A DNA stretch of 64,000 bases from Cunninghamia lanceolata (lineage: Eukaryota > Streptophyta > Pinopsida > Cupressales > Cupressaceae). A model generated the notes under the pieces. That model was not told the origin of the DNA. It made no database searches and worked only from the letters and a program-made list of their open reading frames with translations. Positions 31,462 to 43,672 of the stretch are shown piece after piece (position 1 is the stretch's first letter; each line of letters starts with the position of its first letter). Location: assembly GCA_027924645.1 (NCBI GenBank), contig BSBN01001225.1, positions 14,960,001 to 15,024,000 of the forward strand. The letters are read 5' to 3'. The position numbers were made by a program, and so were the translations under genes.

Positions 31462-34400
31462 TATTGGTTCTCAAAAACACAGGTTTTTAGACCACAAGAG
31501 GGTGCCAATCCCTTGATATGTTCCTGGTCAACAAAATAGGGTTTATACAACAAAACCCCCTACTCTTTTGGCACTTCTAGACCTAGGCAGGTATACCTAA
31601 TCAATAAGGCAGATTTGGAAATATAAATGGATTATAGTTGAGACAATTTTACTCACTATGGCACGCAGGTGTGAGAAAATTGCATAGCGTGTTTTCTAAT
31701 TCCTAATAAAATCTTGAAGTATAGATGTGAATTAAATTTATGTAAAGAGTTCTAAAATGGATCAGTGTTTAATCTATTGGGTGGATAGAGTTAGTGGATA
31801 AATGATGATTATGGAGACAGATGCATAGGATTGGTTGGTTTAATTCTCAGCTTAACTCTAACTGTTGGGCACCTTTTATGTATCTGCACCTTATGCAGAC
31901 GTGCAAGTTTGTAAGTTACTATACTCTTCTTACCAAATCCCAGTGATATTCCCCTAGATTATTGTGAACAACTGAAAGGAATTTTAATCTTGATAAGAAG
32001 GAAACCTAACCAAGACAGTTTGTTTAAAGGTTTTTTAACTCCATGCAGAGACCAATGAACATAAACTTACTTGGGAGGACTTAAATCAACTTCTCCTCAG
32101 AAACCAATCAAATTGATCACACACCAACAGAAAATGTATTGTGCCAAATTATGTTAATTTGAATAATTTGAAGGAACCACTTTGGAGACATTATAGCAGC
32201 ATATAATCATAAGACTTCAATCACAATAGTTGAACACTAGAAATGAATCAACATTCAAGAACATTCTACTCCATTATATTGCTTCAAAATATTGACATTA
32301 ATTGCAAAAAAGTCTGAAGTATGTAAAGATGTGTTGCTAAAAGTCTACTGTATATAATTGTATTTCTATCTATATCTTTTTCTCCATAATGTCTTGACTT
32401 AAATAGTTAGATGCAGAAGAGATGCATCTCTTCATAAGTGTCTTTTGAACATTAATTAACAATTACACAATTTAACAAGGCCTTAACTAGCCATAAATGG
32501 ATCTTAGTGATATGATCCAAGTACCTTTGGCTCAAATGCGTATCTGCACACTCCATAGTACTTTTTGCAGCAAACTCCATGGCAATCATTCTTTCCATGC
32601 ATGCACAGGCTCCCTCCAATGTTTGATCATCACTTTTTATAGCTTCCAAGACCTCATGTAGGATCATCTGGAACTCCTTCATCCAATCTTGTTGGTACTT
32701 TAGGCTTTTATCATCTTTGAAAAATGTAGGCACTTTTTGGGAAGCTTTAATAAACTCATCAGCTTCTGCCTGAAGGTCTCCATGGAAGTTTGTGTGAACC
32801 TTAATCAAGCCCTTAGTATTGGAGATAGCCTCAGTGTCCAAAGTACCTCTGCCCTGTATCTCCTAGAGTTTTTCCTCAAGTCTGCTAGCCAACCTATTGT
32901 GTTCTTGAAGAGCATTTTGATTCTTTGAATAAGTGATCCAGAATTTATCCATCCATGCCATCATATTATTATGCCTTCTTTTGAACACAATGGTGAGTGC
33001 ATCAAATTTGGCCTATGTTACCTAGGTGTTTACCTGTGTTGTTTCATCCATGTCTATTGTTCATGAGCTTTCTCCTTAGATTAACATTTTGAGAAGGATT
33101 GAAGCCTTTAAGAAATCATTTTCCTTTTTTGTTCTTTACCAGCTCATTTTATACATATCCCTTTCCTTAATAAACATATGAATTTGAGATTTATTTAACT
33201 TAGCGACATTTATTCCAAGGTCTGCTATGACAACTGGATCAGTTTCCCCAACCTTCAATGTGATTACATGGCCAAAGTCTTTTTTAGTGTCAATAACAGC
33301 AAGCCTTTTGTGTGGTGGGGACAAAGCCCAGATCATGAGAGAATTTTCATCTGGATTATATTTTGTCCCAATATACACTTCAATCACTCCTTTATAACTA
33401 AGCTTGTGTTTTGGATTATCATTATGCAAGAAACTATCAAAGACAAGTGTTGAATTCAAATCAAGACTAGGGAATATCATCACACCATATTCCTATAGTA
33501 ATCTTCTTCCCTTTTCTGGAGTCATATTTCTCATCTCATTCTCCACATCCATTTTTAATGTATTTAATAATTGTGTCTCATTATTCAGTGTAATGTTTGA
33601 GGATGATTCCTGAATAGCCTTGCCTTTGTGTTTATAAAAAAAAGTATTGAATTCAAGAGTGTGAATAAATTGGTCATCTGAGATGAAGGATTTGTAAGCT
33701 ATATGCCTAGCATCATTATCACCTGTCTCCTCAATTTCTAACCCTCTCTCTAGAGATTGATATTGTTCAATTCTAAATTTGGGAATTGTGTCAGACAGGT
33801 CATGGGGTTTCGGTGCAACAAACCCTTCACTGTTAGAGGAAAATACCTCAACCTCTTGTGCTTCCCTCCTTCTCTTTTCCACTTCCTGGTTATATTCATC
33901 AATAGCCATTCTAGCATCTGCTTCTTTCAAATTTCTTATAACATCATCATGAGGAAAGTGCACATGAGCATATCCACTTAGATTTTGCTTTATCCTACCA
34001 TAATCAATAAACCTTCTGTGTCAAATCCTTTCCTGTGTACTGGTCTCCTGAGATTAAAATGTGATAATTTGTCAAAAAAGAGATCATAACCCTCTTTTGC
34101 CAACATAGTAAAATCACCAAAACATAGTGTACTTGGCATAAATGATTATTTGTCATACACACTGAGATTCATCACATTGGAGTAATCAAGTTGTCTAACT
34201 ATTTCTAAGTATGTCACTTTGTCTGGCACAGTTCTTGGTAATAGAAAATGGGTATCTTCAAACTCATATACCTTGATCATAGTGGAATCAAGAAAACAGT
34301 ACCAATCACCCCAATTGTGGTTTATAGTGGGTAGCTCATCAAAATCCTTGGGTCTTAAAAATCTCTTTATTTCATATGACAAGGAATAACTGCAGGGATA

Positions 34401-36746
34401 ACCATAACATCTGTACAAAGTCTTAACAAAAATTCTTCAAAATGGGCATAGCTAGAATTTACAAACCTACTGTCCCATATAGAAGTCCATAATTGTATGG
34501 GCAGTGGTTGACCATCCTTATCAAGTTGTGAAATTTTCAATTGTTCTAGCCATAGATTCAACTTTTGACCATAATATAAAATCATTTGCATGAGAGCAGA
34601 GTAGTGTTTGAAGATTATTGTTGGGTAACTATTCTTAATAGCCATCAGACTTGAATCTATTCCTTTAAAAAGATACATAGCATAGTCAAATGTTCTTGCA
34701 TGGTGCGACTAAATGTCTGCTGAGATGACCATGGGTGTTATGGACATGAACTCTGGAACTTCAATTCCCAACACCTACCCCACTGAATAATATGTATATC
34801 TCATGAGAGGTTCAAATAAGTCAACATGGAATGGTGGTCCATCCCCTTCTTCAAATGGCACTAAATTTCCCTCACTTCGTGGTCTATGTAGTGGCAGTCT
34901 CCACCCCTTATAGGTGGTGTCCAATCTCAAATATTCCTTTTCTGGATCTTCGTGTGGAATAGGAGTATTATATGTGTCAATCAAACCAAAGACCTCACAG
35001 ACTACATTCTTGGATATATGAATAAAGGGTTCTCCTTGCAAATTGCATATAGCTTTTTGATCGAGATTGTAATGGTATGCCAACAATTTTAAGAGCTCTA
35101 TATTCACAAAAACATCCGTGACAACCAATTTCCCTAAATTAAGTTGCCAAGGGTTGCACACAGGTTCCATCCTATTCCTCTGATAGTAATGGAACATGAA
35201 TAGCTCATATCCTCTAATAGGGGTCCATATGTTCCCCACATACTTATATTTTTCCTCTAGTTTTTCAACATTTGCCCTTAGCTGTGCAGTTCTCCTAGCT
35301 TTGGGTCTAGAACTAGGCAATTGGTCTATGAGATCTTTGTTAAGTTTTCTCTCCTATGTTTTCTCCCCTTTTTCTATTTCAAACTTTTGGTTTTATCCTT
35401 GGTTTGGCCAGTTTCAATCTGTTGTCTTCTTTTTGACTTTGAAGAACTTTCCATTTTGTGATAACACTAGAATTCGACTGTATTTTAATTGCAAGGGGGT
35501 TCAGAGAACTTACTTGTATATCTTCTACATGAATTTCCTGTCCTCTGATGAATTTCCTACTCCTCGTTTGCAACCCTTTGATTTTTGACTTTGGTTCAAT
35601 AGGGTTTAGAATAACTCATATAACATCATGTTCAATCGGCAATTAATGGCTACCGCCAGAATTGAATGCATCAAGTTCATAAGTTTCAAAATGTCAAAGC
35701 AATGCTTTTTTAGTCATATCAGTGAGACTTCTTTAGTTTCATGTTGATCAGTATGTTGTGTTTAGTGCCATTTTCTTTCATATGTTCATAACTAGTTGTC
35801 AAGACTGTGTTGGTGTATTTACACAGTGTCCCTTTGATTTTCCATTTTGATCAGGGAGACCACTTAGTAGTTTCATCGACCATGTATGAATCCTTGTTCC
35901 TTCTTGTTTAAACTAGTATCATTTCGGGGAGACATTATGATTCTCATCTCGACAGCATGGTGATCAGAATTGATGAGTACTCTTCTGGGTGTCGGTGAGT
36001 GTCTCTCTAACAAATGGAAGTTGTTTTACCATTATTGAGCTGATAAACATTATCATTAAGAAAATATAACAATTTCCCAATGTGTTAAGTCTTTCTGATG
36101 ATTTGTCTCTATTACCCAACTTTATTAGAACAGATCGGCAAGAATTTTACCGAAAATATTCTGTCTTCTCATGTCGGGGTGACTTATATGGTCAGGAGGA
36201 GTTGAAGAATTTACTTCGATCATATATGTCATTCCAATGAACTTATTACTTTATGTCGAGGAAAGATCACTCGCTTCTTAGTGATAAGATATCAATCGGT
36301 GTGACTTATAAACTCGGTATGATTATAGGATTTCACTCTGATTGATTTTCTCACACCGATGAGCTTTCATCGGTAATACATATGGAATGTCTCCTCGATC
36401 ATCAAGTAACTTTTACATATGAGATTTTGATCATGAAGACATTGATTATTTCTTACCGATATGCATATTAGACTTAAAAGTATATCTTGTTGTTTGGAGA
36501 GAGGTGTTTAGGGTCTATTCGATAGAGAGGAATTGCTATTAGAATTAAGCTATGATCAAAGAACTATGTAGCTGAAAGGATATATTTATGAAATTGTTAT
36601 TTTGTGGGCTATGAGATGGATCTTGTCACACAAATTTTGGTAATTAGTTTTGATCAAGAAGTCAAATGAGGGAGATTATTCAAGGTATGTGAAGGATAGG
36701 TGGATTTCTAGAAAATGGAGAGTGTGAAATTTTTCCAATTCTAACA
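31462..36746 (-). repeat. 3' LTR of element E
   Basis: It aligns end to end with 43673-48959, with scattered single-base changes. It contains a decayed copy of the LTR ORF (35454-32452). The minus-strand start TGTTAGAATTGG is next to a purine-rich tract. Outside the ORF (31462-32451 and 35455-36746) I see no gene. Confidence 0.92.
32452..35454 (-). pseudogene. LTR-borne ORF of element E, 3' LTR copy, frameshifted
   Basis: The region from ATG at 35454 to the stop at 32452 is 3,003 bases, the same length as in the other LTR, but compensating indels move the frame at least three times. Recognisable segments are YVGNIWTPIRGYELFMFHYY (35210), NLGKLVVTDVFVNIELLKLL (35140), IQLWTSIWDSRFVNSSYAHF (34480), KGVIEVYIGTKYNPDENSL (33380) and a C-terminal helix-rich part (32841-32452). 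I do not recognise the family. See the 5' LTR copy for the fuller description. Confidence 0.8.
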
Positions 36747-36762
36747 GCGGCTCTTTCTGGGG
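36747..36762 (-). other. Probable polypurine tract of element E
   Basis: The minus strand reads CCCCAGAAAGAGCCGC directly before the LTR start TGTTAGAA. It is less pure than the tract of A but in the right place. Confidence 0.5.
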
Positions 36763-37085
36763 ATGTATACCCCCTATGGGTATAACAAGGATCTAGATTT
36801 CTAGGTTAAGTAGACCAAATTTGCATGGAATAGGAGTTGGTATGGAAGGGAGATGGGATGGAGTGATGGCTTTTTGAAATGGGAGTTGGTATGGATGAGG
36901 AATGGAAAATGGAATGAAAATCCTTTACTACTATGCATTGAAATTTAATTGTAAAAAAAAGTATTTTTAAGAATTGTCCATGTACTGGAAATTCTTGACC
37001 TTTTCATAGAATACTGTGCATGGAAATTTTAAGAAAAGAAATGCTTCAGGAACTGTCCATGCACTGGCAATTCCTAATCTTCTCC

Positions 37086-38132
37086 TCATATATTTTGAAG
37101 ATAGTATGAGTCTCCCCTAGCCTTGCCAACAATGACAAAGGGTCCTAACCATAGAGCTTCAAACTTTCCATGCTTTCCCTTGTCTTGGCTCTTGGCATTC
37201 CACATTAGGACGATATCATTTATTTCAAATTTTCTATTTGTAGCACTTTTGTCATACAAGTACTTCATTTGAAATTGCTTCCTTCTATTGCATTCTTGTG
37301 CTTGATTTCTAACCTCATCAAGACCCATTAATTTTTCAATCCTTTTTTCCATAGGTTCAGGAATTTCCAAATCTTCTTGTAAAATAAATTTGTACACTGG
37401 CAATAAGTTATGCAGAGGGAATCTTGCTTGAGTTCCATAGCTCAAAGGGTGATTTTCCTATAGCCTTTTTTATAGTGATTCTGTCTACCCATAGGGCTAG
37501 CCTTAACTTAGAATCCAAAGCCTTTGTATTGTTATTCAACATTCTTTTTATGATTTTCAAGATGCTTTTGTTACTGGATTCATCTTGCCCATTCGCTTGT
37601 GGGTGATATGGTGAAGAATATAGAATCATTATTCCATAAGAGTTGCAAAATGTTTTGAACTCCTCTGATCTAAAACATATTCCATTATCAGTTATAATCC
37701 TTGTCGGCACACCAAATCTAGTGATAATATTTTCAAGTAGGAAATTCATTACAACTTTACTAGTTGCTTATCTTGTGGGTTAGCTTCTACCCATTTCATG
37801 AAATAATCTATAGCTACTAGTATCCATCTATATCCTCCAATGGATCTTTCTGCAATTTCTCCTATAAAATCTATCCCCCACTGGTGGAATGGAGCCTCAA
37901 CTTGCATAGGCCTTAAAGGTACTACTCCTTGGTATTTCAATTTCCCAGAAAATCTTTGGCATGCCTCACACTTCTTGGTAAAATTATATGTATCATTGAA
38001 AACCTTAGGCCAGTAGTATCCTGCCCTTAATATTTTGTGAGTAGTTTTTTCTAAAAAATGCCCTCCACATATCGCCTCGTGCATTTCTTTCATAACATGT
38101 TTGGCTTTATATTCATCCAGACATAATAACAT
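37086..38132 (-). pseudogene. Integrase of element E
   Basis: The zinc-binding part is at 38090-37950 (MHEAICGGHFLEKTTHKIL, KKCEACQRFSG). The catalytic core has D in QWGIDFIGEI, D in RIITDNG and, where E is expected, GQDESSNKSI, so D lies at the usual position and E follows next to it. The C-terminal part (37445-37086) has KYLYDKSATNRKFEINDIV and LWLGPFVIVG. A stop at 37749 is followed by a frame change, and another frame change lies near 37440. Adjacent 36763-37085 is 3' noncoding. Confidence 0.88.
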
Positions 38133-38801
38133 AATACCATCCTAATTTTTCCAATAAAGATCCCCTTTTATGAACACATATTTTGAAGCTTGTAATTTAA
38201 GTGTCCTTTTCTTGTTATCATCATATCCTTCAGGGCACTTCATATATTTTAGATAGTATATGATATCAGCATACCATGATGTACGCTCAATGCTAGAAAT
38301 CATGTTATCTTCATCATTAGAATTACATATCTAAGCAACTTCAAAATTGGCCTTGGCCATTAGTCTAGGAAGACCTTGTCCTCTTACTAGCTTGGTAATT
38401 TGGATTTCAATGTTAAATTCTTGAATTCTGTTAAACCATCTGTACCTTCTGCCAGTGACTTTAGTCTAAACAAATACATCCTTCACTGCAGTATTAGCTA
38501 CATAGGCTATTATTTTTGCTCCCACCAGGTATGGCCTAAATGCTTTGACTGCTTTCACTAATGTGTATGCTTGTTTCTCAATCACATCATATTTTAACAT
38601 TGCATTCTAGAGGGACTTACTAAAGAATGAGATGGGTTGTTCATATCCCTCATTATTTATCTGTAACATCACTATTGCAATTGTATGATAGGAAGCAAAT
38701 GAGAAAATCTGAAATGGTTTACTAAAGTTAGGGGATATTAGGACTGGGGCTTCCTTGATAGCTCTTTTTATTGACATGAATGCATCTAGGCCCTCATCTA
38801 T
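38133..38801 (-). pseudogene. Native RNase H of element E
   Basis: Translation between reverse transcriptase and integrase gives EQPISFFSKSL, stop, NAMLKYDVIEKQAYTLVKAV and KAFRPYLVGAKIIAYVANTA, the pattern of the weakened Ty3 RNase H seen in Tat elements. Three or more stops interrupt it. The key acidic residues are poorly kept. Confidence 0.75.
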
Positions 38802-39623
38802 CTAGTTAACTTGTGCATCCTTCTTTAACATTTTGGATATTGGATTCACTATTTCAACAAAGTTTGATATAAATCTTTTTACAAAATTAATCTGCACAAA
38901 GAAAGATTGATTGGATTTGACTATTTTAGGAGTAGGAATCTTGTCTATAGCTTCCACTCTTTTTGGATCAATCCTGACTCTATCTTTGGACACTATGTGC
39001 CCTAATAACTTTCCTTCTGTTACTGCAAATTGACACTTTTTGGGATTCAGAGAAATACCATACTTCAATTCTTTCAAAAAGATTTGTTCAAGGTGTGCAC
39101 AGTGGTCTTCCACTTTTTTGGAATAGGTAGTAAGATCATCTTGGTATACTACCATTATGATATTGATTAAATCAACAAAGGCAACATACATAGCTCTCTG
39201 AAAGGTAGCACCAGCATTTGTGAGTCCAAATGGCATTCTAACATACACATACGTGCCCCAAGGAGTGGTAAATGTGGTTTTATATTGTTTTGATTCTTTC
39301 ACTTTCACCTGATTATAACCCAAAAATCCATCCATCATAGATAACTCGCATCCTGTGACTCTTTTTAAAACTGCCTCCATATTTGGGAGTGGATAGTTGT
39401 CTTTAAGGGATGAGATATTTAGATTTCTAAAATCTACACATAACCTTATGTCACCATTTTTTTTTACTGGTACCAAGTTTGAAACCCACGTAGAATGTCT
39501 AATAGGCTTAATAATACCCCCCTCCCTGAGTTTCACAAGTTCTTCATACATTTTGGGTTGCAAGGCTAGGTTTATAGGTCTTTGTTTTTGTCTGAAAGAT
39601 TTTGCATCAAGTTTGAGTGGCAT
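38802..39623 (-). pseudogene. Reverse transcriptase of element E
   Basis: This is an open 273-residue stretch with the main motifs: IRLCVDFRNLNISSLKDNYP, LSMMDGFLGYNQVKVKESKQ, FTTPWGTYVYVRMPFGLTNA, catalytic YQDD in MVVYQDDLTTYSKK (the second residue is Q instead of V or I), and LLGHIVSKDRVRIDPKRVEA. The upstream end continues in the same frame through 39983. Length and motif order fit a complete palm and fingers region. Confidence 0.92.
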
Positions 39624-39629
39624 TTCATG

Positions 39630-40110
39630 CTAGAACAGATCCTCCCTATATGCCTTAAGGTCATCATAAGACCAAGCAAAGACATGTTTATATTTTCTCA
39701 ATAGAGAAATCAGCATTTTCCTGATTATAGGGCTTATCTTTTTCCCAATATATACCCTTTTCAGTGTCATTTCAGTACCCAAGTTGATTTCTTCAAGGTC
39801 TTCTTTCTTCACTGGTATCTTCTTCATAAGAGCTTGGTCATGTCCACCAAACACTCTTTCTAGTGCCACAAGCCCCTTGGATATCTTATTAGTTTTAAGT
39901 TGGACGATTTCTTTACCAAATAAAGTTTGTTTGCCATCTACTTCTTCCAAAAAATGCATTGAAATCAATCTCTTGGGCATCATATTGGTCGATGCACTGT
40001 AAGAACTTTAGCAGATCAGTATCATCATTGAAAACTTGCCAATTATAGACATTGTCTGGGATTGCAGGCCTAGTTTTAAACTCAACTTCAGTAATGCCTG
40101 CCAATATGAT
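39630..40110 (-). pseudogene. Linker between archaeal-type RNase H and reverse transcriptase in element E
   Basis: The segment EEINLGTEMTLKRVYIGKKI and LLRKYKHVFAWSYDDLKAY leads into reverse transcriptase, as found upstream of RT in Ty3 elements (the FAWSYDDL-like block). A frame change lies near 39980. Confidence 0.7.
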
Positions 40111-40560
40111 ATCATCCCTTTTCAAGGCTATATTTACTAGGAAGTCTGCCATTATATTTTTGATCTATCTATCTAATTAATGGAGAAAGCATCAAACAAT
40201 TCAATATCATCCCAGACATCATTCCTATATTGTTTCAATCTTTTATTCTTAGATGAATACTTCTCTCTGACTTGAGATATAATTAGTTCCAAATCTCCAT
40301 TCATAGTAAGACATTTTATTTTGTGCTTATGGCAATGTTTAGTCCAATGAGCAAAGCTTCATATTCTGCCATATTATTGGTACACTCAAATGTCAACAAG
40401 AATGAGTATTTGAGAGTTTTACTAGTTGGTGAGATAAACAATACTCCTACTCCATTACCAGCCTTACTACACGTACCATCAAAATACATTCTCCATATAT
40501 CATATTCATTAGATTGGGCTTCTTGGTGCATTGGGTCAGTGTTTTGTAATTCTTCTTGAC
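40111..40560 (-). pseudogene. Archaeal-type RNase H of element E, placed between protease and RT
   Basis: The N-terminal half (40531-40316) reads WRMYFDGTCSKAGNGVGVLF then TFECTNNMAEYEALLIGLN, giving the first D and the E of the fold. After a stop-rich, frame-shifted stretch, the C-terminal end is visible as MADFLVNIAL (40152-40120), matching the MADALANIA ending typical of the family. In element A the same domain follows the native RNase H. Here it precedes RT, so the order is different in the two elements. Confidence 0.85.
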
Positions 40561-40615
40561 CTTTTTCAATTCTAAATGTACCAAGGTCTATATCACAGAA
40601 GAAATTTACTTGATT

Positions 40616-40993
40616 CTAGTCAATGTGTTCTATGATGTTCTCATACCTTGGTTCTCTGCACAACTTAATTTCCTTTTCTCCCACTGGTATAGTGGCATAG
40701 GATAGATCCAATTGGACATTTCCTCCTACTATTGCAGTCCATTGTCTAGATAGCAACATCCCATAGTAAGGTGGGATAGCCACTACGGTGATGTCAATCT
40801 TGTAAACTGCTTCAGGATAGGCAGCTAACTTTATCTCTACATCCCTCATAACACCTACAACTGGGATGGATCTATTGTCTATAGCGTAAAATTTACCATA
40901 TGTAGTGTCAACCCACATTCCTAATTCCTTCATGACTTCTATTAGCATGATGTTCATGGCTGCCCCTAAATCAATCATACAGTTCCTCACCAA
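40616..40993 (-). pseudogene. Aspartic protease of element E
   Basis: The active-site region reads NCMIDLGAAMNIML: D(S/T)GA has become DLGA, so the copy is probably inactive. Other blocks are GMWVDTTYGKFYAIDNRSIP and YGMLLSRQWTAIVGGNVQLD, which correspond to the LLSREW-type second half. It overlaps the end of the upstream frame by a frameshift at about 40990. Confidence 0.85.
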
Positions 40994-43130
40994 CTTGTTT
41001 TTTTATCAACAAGGTAGTGCAGAAAGGATCTACTTGAGATGGTTTTTTTGTCAGTGTATCACCCAAATATACTTCTAGAATTTTAGCAGCCTCAGTTTGA
41101 ACATTATTTATTGTGATTTTGGGCTTTTCTTGTTTCTTTTTTGGTATATCTAAAATCATTTTAACCATCGTATTCCTGTATTGATCTATCTTCATCATTT
41201 CAAGAAGTGGTACTGATATTTTCACTTGAGATACTACTTGAGCTATGTCAAATGAGGGAGTTATTGTTTGATCATCTTTTTCTGTTCTGTTATGCCCCTT
41301 TTCTCCCACTGGTATTTTGTCTTTTACCTTGCCTTGCTCAATTTTTTCTAGCTCTTTTGATGTATTTTTTATATTATTTTTATTATAATTTTGATCTTTT
41401 ATAAAGACACTTCCAGGTGTTCCTTGATCTATGTTGACCATCCTATTTCTTAGATTATAACTATTCTTAGCCTATGCCACTGCAGCCATTGTAAGAGCTA
41501 TCCTTTCTTCTTCAGTAGGTTTTCTCCATTGATGATGTAGCGGCTTGTTAGGATTATAAGTACTTTCCCTGTAGGTGTCCTCCTAATCCGAGAAGACTTC
41601 TTGTCTTCCCATATTAACATTATATTTTTGATTCCCTACATCATACTCATATCCATCTTCTTCTGCAAAGGAATACTATTCATTTACCTGGTAAGGTGAT
41701 ATTTCTAGCATATTTTCGGTATGGATGTCTCTTTCATAGCCAGAAGACATTTCTTCTTGGTGTACTGATTTGGCCACTATACAATATTCAGGTGAATGGG
41801 GAAAATTACACACAAGCACCATGGATTATCTTTGACCATGTGTGCCCCATTTCCTTTTAGAGGGTCAGGAGTATACTTGTCATAATTTTTCCTTGTATTA
41901 TTCTCCACAAGTCTTCCATTTTTCCAATTGGTATGATATGGTATGTCATGCAACCTTGGTCTTTCATTTCTATATTGACTCTCTTGTTTATTCTAGTGAT
42001 TATTAGAGTTTTGAGGAATTATGAGGTTATCTCTTTTGCCAATTATCCTTGTAGCTTTCCTATTATTTTCAATACTGATAGCTACTTTTTGTGCCTCTCT
42101 CAAGGTCAACTCAAAGCTACTGAATTGGTTAATTTGGATCCATTTGGTATCTTATTATGCAATTTGGAAAATCTTTGATTGAAGTCATATACTGACTCAT
42201 TCTGATTTTTCTGGATGCTTATTAGCTCATGCAGGGCAAATTCAGGGGCATACCGATTTCCATATTATTCTTTGAACTGGTCATGGAAATCTGCTATAGA
42301 ATAAATTGAGGAATCTGGAAAATTATTGAACCAATCCCCCATGTCTTCAATTAGAGACATCATGAATAATCTCATTTTTATGTCCTCATGTTCTATACCA
42401 ATGTCTTGTACAAAGGCATTGAATTTTTTAATGTGATCTTCAACTAATATTGCATTATTTCCAGTGAATTTGGAGACCATATTTCTCCAACTGTTATCTA
42501 TAGGGTATAGATATAATTGATATCCTATTAAATCAAATTATTTACATACACTCATGAGATTTTGTGGAGGCATATCCATTGGTGGTGGATTGGGGTAATA
42601 CTGATATCCATATGGAGGCTGATGGTAAGCATGTTGTTGTATGAGTTGCTGAGGGTGTATATTCTGAGGTGGTATATGCTAGGGTGGTATATGCTATTGA
42701 TGTTGTGGAATGCCATGGTGACCTAGAGATGGGTGATATTGGGGGATACCACTAGTATTTGGCATTTGGGGTCTCTGTGATGGCATGCTATATTGAGCAT
42801 GCTGTCTTGAATTTCCTCCTGCATTAGGAGGCATTCTTAAAGTACTCAGAGTAGTTGTATTATGAGATATCCCATGTGAACTAGAATTATTACTTTGTTT
42901 GTGTGGAGGGACATATTTTGGAGGTTTTGTTGTCTGGATATTTAATTGTTCCATTTGTTAGTTTATCTCATGGCTTTCCTATATCATCTGTTGTCTCCTC
43001 CTAAGCTGCTACCTTTGCCACTCCAAATGTATTTTAATTTCTTGGTTACTCATAGCATCAAAATCAACAATATGGTCTACAGACCCTTCTTGGTTTTCTT
43101 CTCCCTGTTGTGATAAAAATCCCCTATAAG
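40971..43130 (-). pseudogene. Gag of element E
   Basis: The N-terminal part (about 43130-42950) reads DHIVDFDAMSNQEIKIHLEW. A Pro/Gln/His-rich stretch follows (42954-42590). The Retrotrans_gag domain is at 42480-42180: LVEDHIKKFNAFVQDIGIEH and WFNNFPDSSIYSIADFHDQF. A decayed knuckle with VCNFPHSPEYC lies near 41810. The C-terminal linker (41441-40971) is rich in Lys and leads to protease. It has many stops and frame changes. Gag would form the particle. Confidence 0.82.
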
Positions 43131-43651
43131 GCTCTATATGTTTCTGCCCCCTTCTTCATTCAACCTTTCCTCAAATTTAGTTACTCCTTGAGAATCTATC
43201 CTGTAACTAAGGATATTATCATTTGTATTGATCTTTTTAGGAGGTGTTGAGGGATTTCTACCATCATTGTATACTGGGGAGTTGAATACTATAAAAGGTT
43301 ATTCTTATGTGTTTATACTATCTTCAGGCTATTGGGTATTGCTTCACCCTTATTTGTATTGTTCTTTCCTCAAGGAGGTCCCTGCTTGTCCGTGAATCTA
43401 ACATTGTTTTTCTTGGGGCTTTCTTGATGCATATATCTCCTTTCATTCATGTTTGATGGTATAATATATCTCTGATGTCTGTCATCTATTTTTTCTGATA
43501 TGATATTTATTTCATCAGTCATAAAATTTTAGAGTCGCCACCTACCTCTTTGTAGGAAAATGATTGCAGTTCTTCCTAGCAAAGTCTTAAATATGTTATG
43601 ATACTTTGAGATAACTCTATAATGGAAGGCTGAGGTTTAAACTGGGCTTAT

Positions 43652-43669
43652 TCCCTAGTAGAGTCACCA
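43652..43669 (-). other. Primer-binding site of element E, tRNA-Arg
   Basis: The minus strand reads TGGTGACTCTACTAGGGA. It matches the expected TGGCGACTCCACTGGGGA for a plant tRNA-Arg at 15 of 18 positions; all three differences are transitions. It lies three bases inside the LTR edge at 43673. Confidence 0.78.
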
Positions 43670-43672
43670 ATT

